A stretch of DNA of 64,000 nucleotides from Fuscibacter oryzae (GCF_016765795.1 NZ_JAESVP010000010.1:1-64000); one strand, 5' to 3'; shown: positions 7,508 to 18,448, counted from the stretch's first letter. A program made the numbers and translations. Notes: generated by a model not told the origin, from the letters alone.

Positions 7508-9211
7508 TCAGTTCACCAGATAGGGGCGGCCACGGCGCGGTGGATTGCCGCGCAGATCGTCATTCACCGGGAACTCTCCCATCAGAACCGGCTGCATCCC
7601 CTGATTGCGCAGGTTCTGCAAGAACTGGCCAAAGCCGCTAAGGTCGGTCAGCCGCGGCACCTCGGTCAGCCGCCGCATCGAGCGCGGGCTGATCTCATCC
7701 ACCACGGTTTGCAACGGCTCCATCGGGTTTTCCACGAATTCCGCCAGCGTCCAGACCCGCACCCGCGCCTTGGCCCAAGGGCTGCGCAGCATGGCCAAAA
7801 ACTCCGCTTCGATCTTTTGCAACTGCGCCGCCTCGCGCCGGATATCGCTGAAATTCCTGTTCGAATGGAACAGCGGCACCGCCCAGGCCCCCGAAATCAC
7901 CGAGATCTGGGCATTTGGATCGCCCGCCATAAAGGTGGCCAGCGCCTGATTGTCGCCCGGCCCGAATTGCAGGCATTGGCGCTCTCCGCGCGTGTTCCAC
8001 AAGAGGTTGGTCAAGAACCCCTTGGGGGTATAGTCGCGCAAGGTCGCGCTATCGGACAGGGCACCATTATAAACCGTCTCGCGCCCGGCAAACTCTACCC
8101 GATCGGGCGCGAACAGATGGCCGTGTACACGTGTGCCGGTGGTCTTGCCCAGCCAGACCTCAAAATTCTCGAACACATCGGTGAAGCCTTCGAAAACGGC
8201 GTAGGGTGCAGCGGTGCGGCCATTTTCCCAGTTTTCGTTGGGGTAGCGGCTTTGCATGTAAAGACCTGCGCGGCCCTTGGTGCGCCGTTCGACCGCCTTG
8301 GAAAACAACCGGTCGATCTTGCCGGGGTTCGGCTCTGCCGCTTGCGCGCTGGCATTGTCGGTCAGGAAGTTGCGGTAAAGCTTGTCGGCATGGGGCCAGA
8401 TCTTGCGCGCGACAAAGCAATCCGACCGCCGCAGGATTTGCAGGTGGTCGTCATAAAAGATATGCGGCTTGCCCTGAAAGTCGAACTTCGACAGCGTCAA
8501 AGACCGGCTTTCGACATTGGGGGAAACCTGCCGTACCAAGGTCTGGAAATAGCTTTCATCGGGAATCCAAACCCGGCGAAAATAGCGGTCAATCTCATCT
8601 CGATCCGGGTTTTCCAGAATGGCCGAAAGCGTCTGCCGCGTCAGGCACCACCATTGGCTGCCCAGATGCGGCACCACCCCCGCAGGCACCTTACGGCGAA
8701 AACCGACGCGGCGCTGAACCCGGACATACCAGTCAAACAACCGCCGTTGCTTGCGCCAGCTAAAGGGAAAGCGCAGGGTAAAGCGTTCGACATCCAGCCC
8801 CCCCACCGTCCAGCCGACATCTTCGGTCGTCACGCTTTCAATGAAATCGGTGCGCGGGCGGGCATCAAGATAACGGATCAACTCGCCCACCGGGCGCAGC
8901 GGCAGGCAGGCCCCCGACGCAAGGTAGACATGCCGCACGCCGGGAAATTCGGCCAGTATCACTTCGCTTGCGTCTTGCGTCGCGGCAATCAGCCCCCAGG
9001 TGCCCCATTCACAGGAATGACGGCGCGAAAACCGCACATTCCCCAGATCTTCCAACTGTTTGAGCAGTCGCGCATGGGCCTTGCGTCCAACCCGTTTGTC
9101 CACATGAATCACCACCGGACAATCCCGCTCGGCCCAGTGCCGCGCCACTTGCGCCGCGCGGTCCAGCGCGGTGTGGCACAGCATCACAAAGCCAAGCGAG
9201 CCGCTTTTCAT
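7508..9211 (-). CDS. GT14-type (core-2/I-branching) beta-1,6-N-acetylglucosaminyltransferase-like protein
   Basis: A 567-residue protein. The first ~290 residues resemble GT14 enzymes (GFVMLCHTA, VIHVDKRV, HVYLASGACLPL, LGSQWWCLTR, IPDESYFQT). The remaining ~270 residues are a C-terminal domain I know only from Rhodobacterales homologues and cannot assign a function. The start at 9211 overlaps the upstream gene by ATGA, which beats a longer frame from 9289. It probably adds a sugar branch to a surface glycan; the acceptor is unknown. Confidence 0.72.
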   Translation of the reverse strand: MKSGSLGFVMLCHTALDRAAQVARHWAERDCPVVIHVDKRVGRKAHARLLKQLEDLGNVRFSRRHSCEWGTWGLIAATQDASEVILAEFPGVRHVYLASGACLPLRPVGELIRYLDARPRTDFIESVTTEDVGWTVGGLDVERFTLRFPFSWRKQRRLFDWYVRVQRRVGFRRKVPAGVVPHLGSQWWCLTRQTLSAILENPDRDEIDRYFRRVWIPDESYFQTLVRQVSPNVESRSLTLSKFDFQGKPHIFYDDHLQILRRSDCFVARKIWPHADKLYRNFLTDNASAQAAEPNPGKIDRLFSKAVERRTKGRAGLYMQSRYPNENWENGRTAAPYAVFEGFTDVFENFEVWLGKTTGTRVHGHLFAPDRVEFAGRETVYNGALSDSATLRDYTPKGFLTNLLWNTRGERQCLQFGPGDNQALATFMAGDPNAQISVISGAWAVPLFHSNRNFSDIRREAAQLQKIEAEFLAMLRSPWAKARVRVWTLAEFVENPMEPLQTVVDEISPRSMRRLTEVPRLTDLSGFGQFLQNLRNQGMQPVLMGEFPVNDDLRGNPPRRGRPYLVN

Positions 9212-10254
9212 GCCCAGTTCCCCTTGGACATGAGGCCCAGAATCTCCAGCTGGCGCCAGTTGATGTACTTTTCGCTCCATTTGCACCACAGGTCAGGTTC
9301 GGTGCCGATGACCTGGCTATAGGCGCGGTATTCGTGGCTGTTGGCATAATGCTGGCGCCGCGCCATCTCTTCTGCCGCCTTGGTGCCGAACGTGTCGAGG
9401 AACTTGGCGTGCAGTAACACGCCAGAGGCCTTTTCGCCGCCCCATTCGTCGTAAACCTGGTTAAGCCCGCGCGGCAGCAGCGAATGGGTTGAGCTGACAT
9501 AGGCATAGCTGCGATGCCATTTGACCAAGGGCACCTTGTTCAGCGCAGGCGCACGTTCGGGGGCATCGGCAAAGAACATCCGCATCCGTGGGCCGCCCTG
9601 GATCCACAGGTTGCCGAATTTGCGGTTGCGGTTGATGACGTAATTGCCGCTATCGAACCAATTGGCAATTTCCAGCGGGTCTTGCCCTTCGCTGTAAGGC
9701 TGCGCATCGAACGGGCCCTTGGGATACATATCCAACAGCATCGCCGAAAAGGACTTGATCGACGATGCATCCAGCCAGTCGGTCAGCGCCCGCAGGGGTC
9801 GGGTATCGCAGAACGGATAGACAAAGAACTCATCCGCATCGACCACCAGCGTCCAATGCCCATGGCCATATTTGCGCTGCAACCAGTTCAGCCAGTCAGC
9901 GCCAAAGCGCGCCCGTTTATAGCTGGCACTTGTGGTCCAGACCGAGACGTCCGGCTGCTGCGCCAGATATTCGCGCCCGCCATCGTCGCTGTCGTTATCA
10001 ACGAACAGAAAATGGTTGACCCCAAGGTCGCGGTAATAGCGCAGGAAAAACGGCAGACGAATTTTTTCGTTGCGCAGCGTCGAAAACAGTAGAATACCAT
10101 CGCGGGAAATCAGGTTCGTGCGATCAACCACGGGCTGCAATTCGCGACGCTTGCGCATTGCACGCACAAGCCACCGCTTGCGGGCCAGTCGCAAGACATA
10201 TTGAGACAGTAACTTCACCCCCGCCTCACCCTGCTGCCAGACGCTCTCTGGCAC
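9208..10254 (-). CDS. Family 2-like glycosyltransferase
   Basis: A 348-residue protein. FSTLRNEKIRLPFFLRYY, HFLFVDNDSDDG and WTLVVDADEFFVYP show a GT-A nucleotide-sugar fold with a DADEF metal-binding motif, as in the PF13704-type glycosyltransferase group. The annotated start is GTG at 10254, but GTG at 10218 has a better Shine-Dalgarno (GGTGAGG) and may be the true start. It lies 6 nt after the GT4 gene and overlaps the GT14 gene by 4 nt. Sugar and acceptor are unknown. Confidence 0.7.
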   Translation of the reverse strand: MPESVWQQGEAGVKLLSQYVLRLARKRWLVRAMRKRRELQPVVDRTNLISRDGILLFSTLRNEKIRLPFFLRYYRDLGVNHFLFVDNDSDDGGREYLAQQPDVSVWTTSASYKRARFGADWLNWLQRKYGHGHWTLVVDADEFFVYPFCDTRPLRALTDWLDASSIKSFSAMLLDMYPKGPFDAQPYSEGQDPLEIANWFDSGNYVINRNRKFGNLWIQGGPRMRMFFADAPERAPALNKVPLVKWHRSYAYVSSTHSLLPRGLNQVYDEWGGEKASGVLLHAKFLDTFGTKAAEEMARRQHYANSHEYRAYSQVIGTEPDLWCKWSEKYINWRQLEILGLMSKGNWA

Positions 10255-10260
10255 ATCCTG

Positions 10261-11454
10261 TCAGGCAGGGCTTAAGACCGCGTTGAAATGAGCCTCCCAC
10301 GTGGGAAGCACAATCCTTGCGTCTGTCTGACCTGCCCGTTCTGTCGTCTGAACCAGTTCTTCTATCTTTGTTGCCCAAGAATACCGATTGGAATCGTTCA
10401 GGTAAACCGGATAGTCGCCAAGAGTCTCATGGATTACCGGCAGTTTCAGCGCCAGCACCGGAACACCCAGCGCCGCCGCCTCTAACGGGGGCAGACCGTA
10501 GCCTTCGGCCAGGCTGGGAAACAGCAGCGCCCGCGCACCGGCCAGCAAGGCGGCAACCGCGTCATCGGGCAGCCCGTTCAGTTCGGTGATCGCACCGCCC
10601 GGCGGCAATGCGTCGAGCCGCGCCAGCAGGTCGGCCCCGGCCCAGCCGCGCGCGCCGATCAGCAACAGTTGGGGCGGGGCGGCCAGCACGTCCCAGACAT
10701 CCAGCAACAGGCCAATATTTTTGCGCGGTTCAATCGTGCCCAAAGCCACGAAGTAGGGGCGCGACAGGGTCGGCCCGGCGGGCAACGCGGCAGGGTCGGG
10801 CCGCGCAGGCATGACACCCAGCGGCGCGGTGCAGCCGGGCGGCACCCGGCCCAATCGGGCAAAATGCCCCTCGGTCAACTGGCGGGTGGCAGCGGTCAGG
10901 TGGATCACCCGATCCGCATGCTGCACAACCGCCGCCAGTTTGCGACGAAAGGCATCGGGACTGCCCACGCGAACCAGATCGGGGTGGTCCAGCGGAATGG
11001 TGTCATGGATCAGAACCGTCACCTTCAGCCCGCCGCGCTGAACCTGCCGCAACGTGCGGGGCACAAGGTTTGCATGGCCAAGGTTCAGATAGATGCCCCC
11101 GGCAGGGCACCAGCGCCGCACCATCCGCGCCAGGCCAAAACGGCTGCACCGTGCCACCGCCAGCCGCCGCGCCAGCGTTTCGGCCCGCGCCCAAGCGGGG
11201 TGCCTGCGATGCGTCAGCCGCGCCAGACCATCCGCCCGCGCGGGCAGATCGGTGGTGAGCAGTGCCGCCATCCCCACGCGGTCCAGCAACAAAAAACCCG
11301 CCCCCGTGCGGATCAGCGCAAGGGCGGGTTCTGTCTGTTTCACCAGTTCGGCGGCCCATGCCGCCTCTACCCGATCAATCCCCGTCATCGGCCCCCGGCC
11401 CAGACGCGACACACTGCGCGTCAGGTCCAACAGCCGCGCCGGGCCTGCGACCAA
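10261..11454 (-). CDS. GT4 family glycosyltransferase
   Basis: A 397-residue GT-B enzyme. The C-terminal domain has GTIEPRKNIGLLLD and FPSLAEGYGLPPLEAAALG, the nucleotide-sugar binding stretch with the E-x7-E pattern of retaining GT4 enzymes. The N terminus (LLDLTRSVSRLGRGP and TGIDRVE) is a form common in Rhodobacterales surface-polysaccharide clusters and supports the TTG start at 11454, 2 nt after galU. No ATG upstream fits. Donor and acceptor are unknown. Confidence 0.78.
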   Translation of the reverse strand: MVAGPARLLDLTRSVSRLGRGPMTGIDRVEAAWAAELVKQTEPALALIRTGAGFLLLDRVGMAALLTTDLPARADGLARLTHRRHPAWARAETLARRLAVARCSRFGLARMVRRWCPAGGIYLNLGHANLVPRTLRQVQRGGLKVTVLIHDTIPLDHPDLVRVGSPDAFRRKLAAVVQHADRVIHLTAATRQLTEGHFARLGRVPPGCTAPLGVMPARPDPAALPAGPTLSRPYFVALGTIEPRKNIGLLLDVWDVLAAPPQLLLIGARGWAGADLLARLDALPPGGAITELNGLPDDAVAALLAGARALLFPSLAEGYGLPPLEAAALGVPVLALKLPVIHETLGDYPVYLNDSNRYSWATKIEELVQTTERAGQTDARIVLPTWEAHFNAVLSPA

Positions 11455-11456
11455 GG

Positions 11457-12380
11457 TTACTGCGCCGCCTGTTGCAGGGCGATCATGTCATGCAGATAAG
11501 CGTTGAACTCTTCCCGCAGATCGGGGCGCGCCAGACCAAAGGCCACGGTCGCCTGCAAGAAACCTGCTTTCGATCCGCAATCATAGCGCTGACCGCGGAA
11601 GCGGAAGCCATAGACGTTGCCCTTCGGCACCTCTTCGGCAATCGCATCGGTCAACTGAATCTCGCCACCGACACCCTGCTTGATCTTGTTCAGGTTATCC
11701 ATCACCGAAGGTTGCAGGATATAGCGCCCGATCACCGCAAGGTTCGAAGGCGCTTCTTCCTTCTTGGGCTTTTCGACCATGCCCTTGGCACGCACGATCG
11801 ACCCCATATCCTCGGCAATATCAAGAACGCCGTAGGACGAGGCCTTTTCGGGCGGAACCTCCATCGCAGCAACAATGTTGCCGCCAGTGTTCTCATAGGC
11901 TTCCATCATCTGGGCAAGACAGGCCTTTTCGGCCGCGATCACGTCATCGGGCAGCAGAACCGCAAACGGCTCATCCCCGATCAGACGGCGGGCGCACCAG
12001 ACGGCATGGCCAAGACCCAGCGCGCGATTCTGGCGCACATAAGCAATGGCACCAGAATCCATGTTGGTTTCCTTAAGAACCTCAAGAAGCTGGTCCTTGC
12101 CCGCCTTTTTCAACGCGCTTTCCAGTTCGGGCGCGTGGTCAAAGTAATCCTCCAGCGCGGATTTCCCGCGCGAGGTGACGAAGATGAATTCCTTGATGCC
12201 CGCAGCCCTTGCCTCATCAATCGCATATTGGATCAGCGGGCGATCAACCAGGGTCATGATCTCTTTCGGGATCGACTTGGTGGCCGGCAGGAAACGGGTG
12301 CCCATTCCCGCAACGGGGAAGACGGCCTTGGTAACTTTCCGGTGTTTCATGGATTTCTTCTTGGCCTGCTCAGGTGCCAT
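11457..12380 (-). CDS. galU: UTP-glucose-1-phosphate uridylyltransferase
   Basis: A 307-residue enzyme making UDP-glucose from UTP and glucose-1-phosphate. AVFPVAGMGTRFLPATKS near the N terminus is the nucleotide-binding loop, and PKEIMTLVDRPLIQYA is typical of GalU. The ATG at 12380 has GAGGA about 8 nt upstream; an ATG at 12350 would also keep the whole domain. It supplies UDP-sugars for the neighbouring glycosyltransferases. An 89-nt gap from the GT2 gene leaves room for an extra promoter, though none is obvious. Confidence 0.93.
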   Translation of the reverse strand: MAPEQAKKKSMKHRKVTKAVFPVAGMGTRFLPATKSIPKEIMTLVDRPLIQYAIDEARAAGIKEFIFVTSRGKSALEDYFDHAPELESALKKAGKDQLLEVLKETNMDSGAIAYVRQNRALGLGHAVWCARRLIGDEPFAVLLPDDVIAAEKACLAQMMEAYENTGGNIVAAMEVPPEKASSYGVLDIAEDMGSIVRAKGMVEKPKKEEAPSNLAVIGRYILQPSVMDNLNKIKQGVGGEIQLTDAIAEEVPKGNVYGFRFRGQRYDCGSKAGFLQATVAFGLARPDLREEFNAYLHDMIALQQAAQ

Positions 12381-12469
12381 AACAATTGTCCTCATGCCGG
12401 CGCAAATGCGCCCTGACGGATGCAGCATAACGCTTGCTGCGCTGCGATAGCATAGTTTTTTGGCGCCGA

Positions 12470-13741
12470 TCAGGTTTCATCGCCGATAAATTTCCCCTCT
12501 CGGCAAGGTTCCGCATCCATTGGCCGAAATTTCGCCCAATAGCGGCATTCGAGGCGAATTCTTGCGCCAAAACCAAGCAGCCGTAGGCGTGGGCCTGCGC
12601 GCAAAACCTGCCCGAACAGGCCGCCCTGATGCAACCAGAAGCCGTGCGGATCGAATCGCACCGAATGGCGGCGGGGCGTTGGTGACAAACTGTAAACAGT
12701 GACAATGGCTTGCGGGGCCTTCAATTTGGCCTCGCGCAGCAATCGCCGCCGGCTCCAGATGCGCCCCGCCAGCACAAGGCCCGGACGTGGCCCGGTATCG
12801 GCCAAGGGTTTCAGATCCGGCGTGACTGCTCGCAGCGGGGCAAATTCGCGCAACGCGCGGCTCTCCCCATCGGCCCAGCCCTGCTCCAATCCTTTCAGCA
12901 GGGCCGTTACCTCAGCCACAGTCAGCCGCCCCGCCTTGCGGTGGCGATCAAGCCGCGCCTTTTGCTGTTCGCGCAACAAAGCCAGCCCCCCGCCCAGCGC
13001 CTCCGGCGCATGGCGGCGCAAAAAGACGGCGGTTGAGGCGGCAATCTCTTGCAAATCGGTCGGCACGCGGTCCGCCCGGCGACGGGGAGAAGCTTCGAAC
13101 CCGTGGTGAACCTGCGCCAGTGGCACAATGGCGGTCAAACCCTGCGGACCAAGCCGCAGATTCACATCTGCCTCGTCCAGATAGAAGCGATAGGCCGGAT
13201 CAAACCCACCGACCGCGCGCAAAGCGGCGGCGCGAAAGGCGCAGTTTGTGCCCACGGTCTTGACCGCAAAGCCGGGACGCGAGGGCAGCACCGCGCCCTC
13301 TTCCGGCACCTCCAGCGGGTGGTCCTGCCCCCGCGCATCCACCGATGCCGCACGCCATTGATAGGAGATTCCGTTCCGCCCGCGCACAAACCCCGTGGAG
13401 GCGACCACATCGGGCAGGTGAAAGGGCCGCACCAGACGCGAAAGCCACGTCGCCTCTGCCACCGCATCGTCGTCAATGAAGGCCACCAAAGGCGCTGCGG
13501 CCTGCGCCAGCCCCAGATTGCGCGCGGCAGAGATATTGGGCTGATCAAACCCCACCAGCTTCAACCCCAGCCCGGTGGCCTGTGCCGCCGCCAGCCCTTC
13601 AGGATCGGCAACCACAATCACCTCGAACCGGGGATGATCCTGCTGAGACAGCGCCACGAGACAGCGCGCCAGCGAGGCCGCCCGATGGCGGCTGACGATG
13701 ACAACACTAGCGTCATCAGGGCTGGCGTCGGGCGGCGTCAT
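12470..13741 (-). CDS. Family 2 glycosyltransferase
   Basis: A 423-residue protein. The N-terminal ~240 residues are a GT-A domain: VVIVSRHRAASLARCL at the start, FIDDDAV as metal-binding motif, and FDPAYRFYLDEADVN as the catalytic-site region. The C-terminal ~180 residues are basic and unassigned. The start at 13741 overlaps the kdsB stop by 4 nt (ATGA). A longer upstream frame to 13909 runs inside kdsB and is not used. Likely role: building a surface glycan. Confidence 0.75.
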   Translation of the reverse strand: MTPPDASPDDASVVIVSRHRAASLARCLVALSQQDHPRFEVIVVADPEGLAAAQATGLGLKLVGFDQPNISAARNLGLAQAAAPLVAFIDDDAVAEATWLSRLVRPFHLPDVVASTGFVRGRNGISYQWRAASVDARGQDHPLEVPEEGAVLPSRPGFAVKTVGTNCAFRAAALRAVGGFDPAYRFYLDEADVNLRLGPQGLTAIVPLAQVHHGFEASPRRRADRVPTDLQEIAASTAVFLRRHAPEALGGGLALLREQQKARLDRHRKAGRLTVAEVTALLKGLEQGWADGESRALREFAPLRAVTPDLKPLADTGPRPGLVLAGRIWSRRRLLREAKLKAPQAIVTVYSLSPTPRRHSVRFDPHGFWLHQGGLFGQVLRAGPRLRLLGFGARIRLECRYWAKFRPMDAEPCREGKFIGDET

Positions 13742-14526
13742 CCCATCGCGGCCATCATCGCCTCGATCACCGGCACGTCGCTGGGGTTGTTCAACTCCCA
13801 GAACTGCCGCCCGCGGGCCTGCACCTGCACGCACAGCACCTTGCGGCCGTTTTCCAGAAAGCGCAGCTGCTCCAGCCCCTCCAACGCCTCCAGCGGGCCA
13901 AGCGGCCATGATGGATAGGCGTGCAAGGCGGCAGGGCGATAGGCATAGACGCCGACATGGTGGAACACTGGCGTCGGGTCTTCGTCGGCATAGGTCTTGC
14001 CGGTGTAGGGGATCACTTCCTTGGAGAAATACAGCCCCCGGCCACCCACACCGAACACCGCCGTGGTGCCCCCCACCCTGCCCGCCCGACGGTCGGCCAG
14101 AAAGCCGTTCAGCGCCCGGCCATCACAGCGCAGGACGGGGGTTGCAATATCGGCCTCTGGGTCGGCCCGCAGACCTGCCACCAGATCTTCGACAAACCAA
14201 GCCGGGGTCAGCGGCGCATCGCCTTGCAGGTTCACCACCACGTCATAGCCGGGCAGGGCCGCAGCCACCTCGGCACACCTTTCGGTTCCATTCTGGCAGG
14301 CGGGTGAGGTCATCACCACCTCGGCGCCAAAGCCCGTCGCATGGTCGGCGATGCGCGTGTCGTCGGTGGCCACCACCACCCGGTCCACGCCCTGGACGGC
14401 CACCGCCGCCTCCCAACTGCGGCGGATCAGGGTCTTTTCGCCGTCCGGCCCCTTCAGGCTGACCAAGGGTTTGCCGGGATAGCGCGTGCTGGCATAGCGG
14501 GCGGGAATCGCGATCAGCACGCTCAT
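13738..14526 (-). CDS. kdsB: CMP-Kdo synthetase (3-deoxy-manno-octulosonate cytidylyltransferase)
   Basis: A 262-residue enzyme that activates Kdo with CTP. AIPARYASTRYPGKPL near the N terminus is the CTP-binding signature; VVVATDD and VNLQGDAPL are further conserved parts. It overlaps cysQ and the GT2 gene by 4 nt on each side. It complements kdsD at 1950-2930. Its place inside a glycan operon fits either LPS core synthesis or a Kdo-linked capsule. Confidence 0.9.
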   Translation of the reverse strand: MSVLIAIPARYASTRYPGKPLVSLKGPDGEKTLIRRSWEAAVAVQGVDRVVVATDDTRIADHATGFGAEVVMTSPACQNGTERCAEVAAALPGYDVVVNLQGDAPLTPAWFVEDLVAGLRADPEADIATPVLRCDGRALNGFLADRRAGRVGGTTAVFGVGGRGLYFSKEVIPYTGKTYADEDPTPVFHHVGVYAYRPAALHAYPSWPLGPLEALEGLEQLRFLENGRKVLCVQVQARGRQFWELNNPSDVPVIEAMMAAMG

Positions 14527-15317
14527 TTCTTCAACTCCACACCGGGGGCGAAAGCGATGAAGAACGGGTTGTCCCAGCCGGGCTTGCCATAGGCCAGAGG
14601 TGTATGGTCATCGAACCGCACTACCTGCCCCCCCGCCCCGCGCAGAACGGCATCGCCCGCTGCGGTGTCCCACTCCATTGTGCGGCCAAGCCGGGGGTAG
14701 AGATCGGCCTCGCCCGTGGCCACAAGGCAGAATTTCAGGCTGCTGCCCGCCGACTTCATGTCCTTGAAGGCGTATTTCCCGATGTAGTCATCGGTCGCCT
14801 GATCGCGGTGCGATTTCGAGGCGACAACCATCAGCGCGCCATTGTCAGGCTGGCTGACCCGGATGGAATGCAGCGCACCGGGGGTATCAAGGGCGAAATC
14901 GCCGGTCTCTTCCACCGCCGTGCCACCCGGCAACGTGTAGAACAGCCGCTTTTGAGCGGGTGCATAGACCACACCGCGCACCGGCACGCCATTTTGCACA
15001 TAGGCGATGTTCACCGTGAAATCGCCACGCCGTTGCACGAATTCCTTGGTGCCGTCCAAGGGATCAACGATCAGAAAGGTGCTGGCGGTCAGGGCATGGC
15101 TGGCGGCCTGTTCCTCGGTGATCAGCACCACATCCGGGAAAGTCGCGCGCAACCCGGCCGAGATCAGGGCATCCGCCGCCTCATCCGCCTCGGTCACCGG
15201 GCTTTGGTCCCCTTTGACCTTCACCGCGAAATCGGGGCCGTCATAGACCTGCATGATCCGCGCACCAGCCTCAAGCGCCAGACGACGAAGAATCGGAATC
15301 AGCCGGTCGAAATCCAT
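14523..15317 (-). CDS. cysQ: 3'(2'),5'-bisphosphate nucleotidase CysQ
   Basis: A 264-residue member of the inositol-monophosphatase superfamily. SPVTEADEAAD and VDPLDGTKEFVQRRGDF carry the metal-binding acidic residues, and the KEF form of the second motif is typical of CysQ. It hydrolyses PAP to AMP, removing the inhibitory product of PAPS-dependent sulfotransferases. It is first in an operon that ends with a sulfotransferase-like gene, so its local task may be to support glycan sulfation. Confidence 0.88.
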   Translation of the reverse strand: MDFDRLIPILRRLALEAGARIMQVYDGPDFAVKVKGDQSPVTEADEAADALISAGLRATFPDVVLITEEQAASHALTASTFLIVDPLDGTKEFVQRRGDFTVNIAYVQNGVPVRGVVYAPAQKRLFYTLPGGTAVEETGDFALDTPGALHSIRVSQPDNGALMVVASKSHRDQATDDYIGKYAFKDMKSAGSSLKFCLVATGEADLYPRLGRTMEWDTAAGDAVLRGAGGQVVRFDDHTPLAYGKPGWDNPFFIAFAPGVELKK

Positions 15318-15349
15318 GAATGCCCCCTGCGCGGCTCATGCGCGCATCG

Positions 15350-15378
15350 TTGATTAACCTGATTTCTGCCCTTATCAT
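15350..15378 (+). promoter_or_regulatory. Sigma70-type promoter for the ABC-2 permease
   Basis: TTGATT (15350-15355), 17-nt spacer, TATCAT (15373-15378). Transcription from about 15385 gives a leader of roughly 58 nt to the start at 15443. It lies in the 125-bp divergent region shared with cysQ. Confidence 0.55.
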
Positions 15379-15442
15379 GCGCCATCAAGGGAACAGCAAG
15401 ATTTCCCGGCGAATATGGGGCCTCCCCCATGAGGAAGCGCAG

Positions 15443-16264
15443 ATGTTCCGGCCCGAGGCAAAGGTTACCCCCTTTCACAGCGCGGTTGCGCTGAGTGAGC
15501 TGATTTTTCACGCCACCGTACGCCGGATACGGAAATCGCATGGCAATGCAATCATCGGGCTGTTGATGGCGATTTCGCAATCGGTCGTCGGCATCGCGAT
15601 CATGATGCTGCTTTACAACCTGATGGGCAACAACAACGCCCCGGTACGGGGCGACCGCATGATGTACATCATGTCGGGCATTTTCAGCTATATGACCCAT
15701 TCGCGCGCCATACGGGCGGTCTCGTCCGCCGAAGGTCCGACCTCATCCATGATGAAACACGGTCCGATGAACACCATCGTCTCGATCAGCGCCTCGGCAC
15801 TCAGCGCGCTTTACATGCAAACCCTATCGGCGGCAGTCATCATGTACGGCTATCATGTGCTGTGGCACCCGGTCACGGTGGATGAACCGGTGGGCGTTTT
15901 GCTTATGTATCTGCTGGCTTGGCTGTCGGGCTGTGCAATCGGACTGGTCTTCAAGGCGCTGGTGCCTTGGGCACCCGATTTCTTCGGTGTACTCACAATG
16001 GCCTATACCAAGGCCGACATGGTGTTTTCGGGCAAATTATTTCTGGCGAACGTGACGCCCATGCACATTCTGGTATTTTTCATCTGGAACCCGCTGTTCC
16101 ACATCATCGACCAGATCCGCGGCTTCATGTTCCTGAATTACACACCGCATTATAGCTCGATCCAATATCCGGTCGTGGTGACCGTGGTTCTTCTGTTCGT
16201 CGGCCTCTTGGGTGAACGCTTCACCTCGCGCCACGTTTCGGCAAGCTGGAGCGCCCGGCGCTAG
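15443..16264 (+). CDS. ABC-2 type polysaccharide-export permease (KpsM-like)
   Basis: A 273-residue inner-membrane protein with about six hydrophobic segments (IGLLMAISQSVVGIAIMM, VGVLLMYLLAWLSGCAIGL and VVVTVVLLFVGLLGE among them). Layout and length match permeases of capsule or O-antigen exporters. GAGGA (15431-15435) lies 7 nt before the ATG and fixes the start. No ATPase partner is adjacent, so it would need an ATP-binding subunit encoded elsewhere. It is divergent from the glycan operon and probably exports its product. Confidence 0.72.
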   Translation: MFRPEAKVTPFHSAVALSELIFHATVRRIRKSHGNAIIGLLMAISQSVVGIAIMMLLYNLMGNNNAPVRGDRMMYIMSGIFSYMTHSRAIRAVSSAEGPTSSMMKHGPMNTIVSISASALSALYMQTLSAAVIMYGYHVLWHPVTVDEPVGVLLMYLLAWLSGCAIGLVFKALVPWAPDFFGVLTMAYTKADMVFSGKLFLANVTPMHILVFFIWNPLFHIIDQIRGFMFLNYTPHYSSIQYPVVVTVVLLFVGLLGERFTSRHVSASWSARR

Positions 16265-16336
16265 CACCCTGACGGCAATTGCACCTTTCACCGCACGGTT
16301 CGTGTCGGATTCATCACAACTTGGCCCCTGCCGCCG

Positions 16337-16365
16337 CTTGCAGGCCCAAATCGGCCCCCCTATAT
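16337..16365 (+). promoter_or_regulatory. RpoH-like heat-shock promoter of dnaK
   Basis: CTTGCA (16337-16342), 17-nt spacer, CTATAT (16360-16365). CTTG at -35 and a C-rich -10 resemble alphaproteobacterial RpoH promoters; overlapping TTGCAG/TATATA could also be read by the housekeeping sigma. The leader to dnaK is about 103 nt. The same layout occurs before rimP (37356-37384). Confidence 0.55.
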
Positions 16366-16474
16366 ACGCCCAGAAGCCGGATGAGGGCCACCTCCTCCGG
16401 GTCTCACATGGGATCGGGACGGGATGCCTTATCGGGTTCCGCCCCCACATATCGCCGAAGGAAAGGGACCACAC

Positions 16475-18379
<1,905 letters not shown>

Positions 18380-18398
18380 ACCGCTTGGGAACCAGCAA

Positions 18399-18421
18399 AG
18401 GGCGGCCCAAGCGGCCGCCCT
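18399..18421 (+). promoter_or_regulatory. Intergenic hairpin between dnaK and dnaJ
   Basis: AGGGCGGCC (18399-18407) pairs with GGCCGCCCT (18413-18421) around a 5-nt loop. No T-run follows, so transcription probably continues into dnaJ. Such a stem may stabilise the dnaK message or lower dnaJ expression relative to dnaK. Confidence 0.5.
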
Positions 18422-18448
18422 CAGCGTTCCCCTCATTGGGGTTTTGCC

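Noticed and set aside
9208-9289. Longer start for the GT14 gene at 9289
   Set aside because: The added residues lie in the preceding gene and have no GT14 similarity; the ATGA overlap at 9211 is a better start.
7385-9322. 645-codon open frame antisense to the GT14 gene
   Set aside because: Composition is typical of an antisense shadow and no start signal is present.
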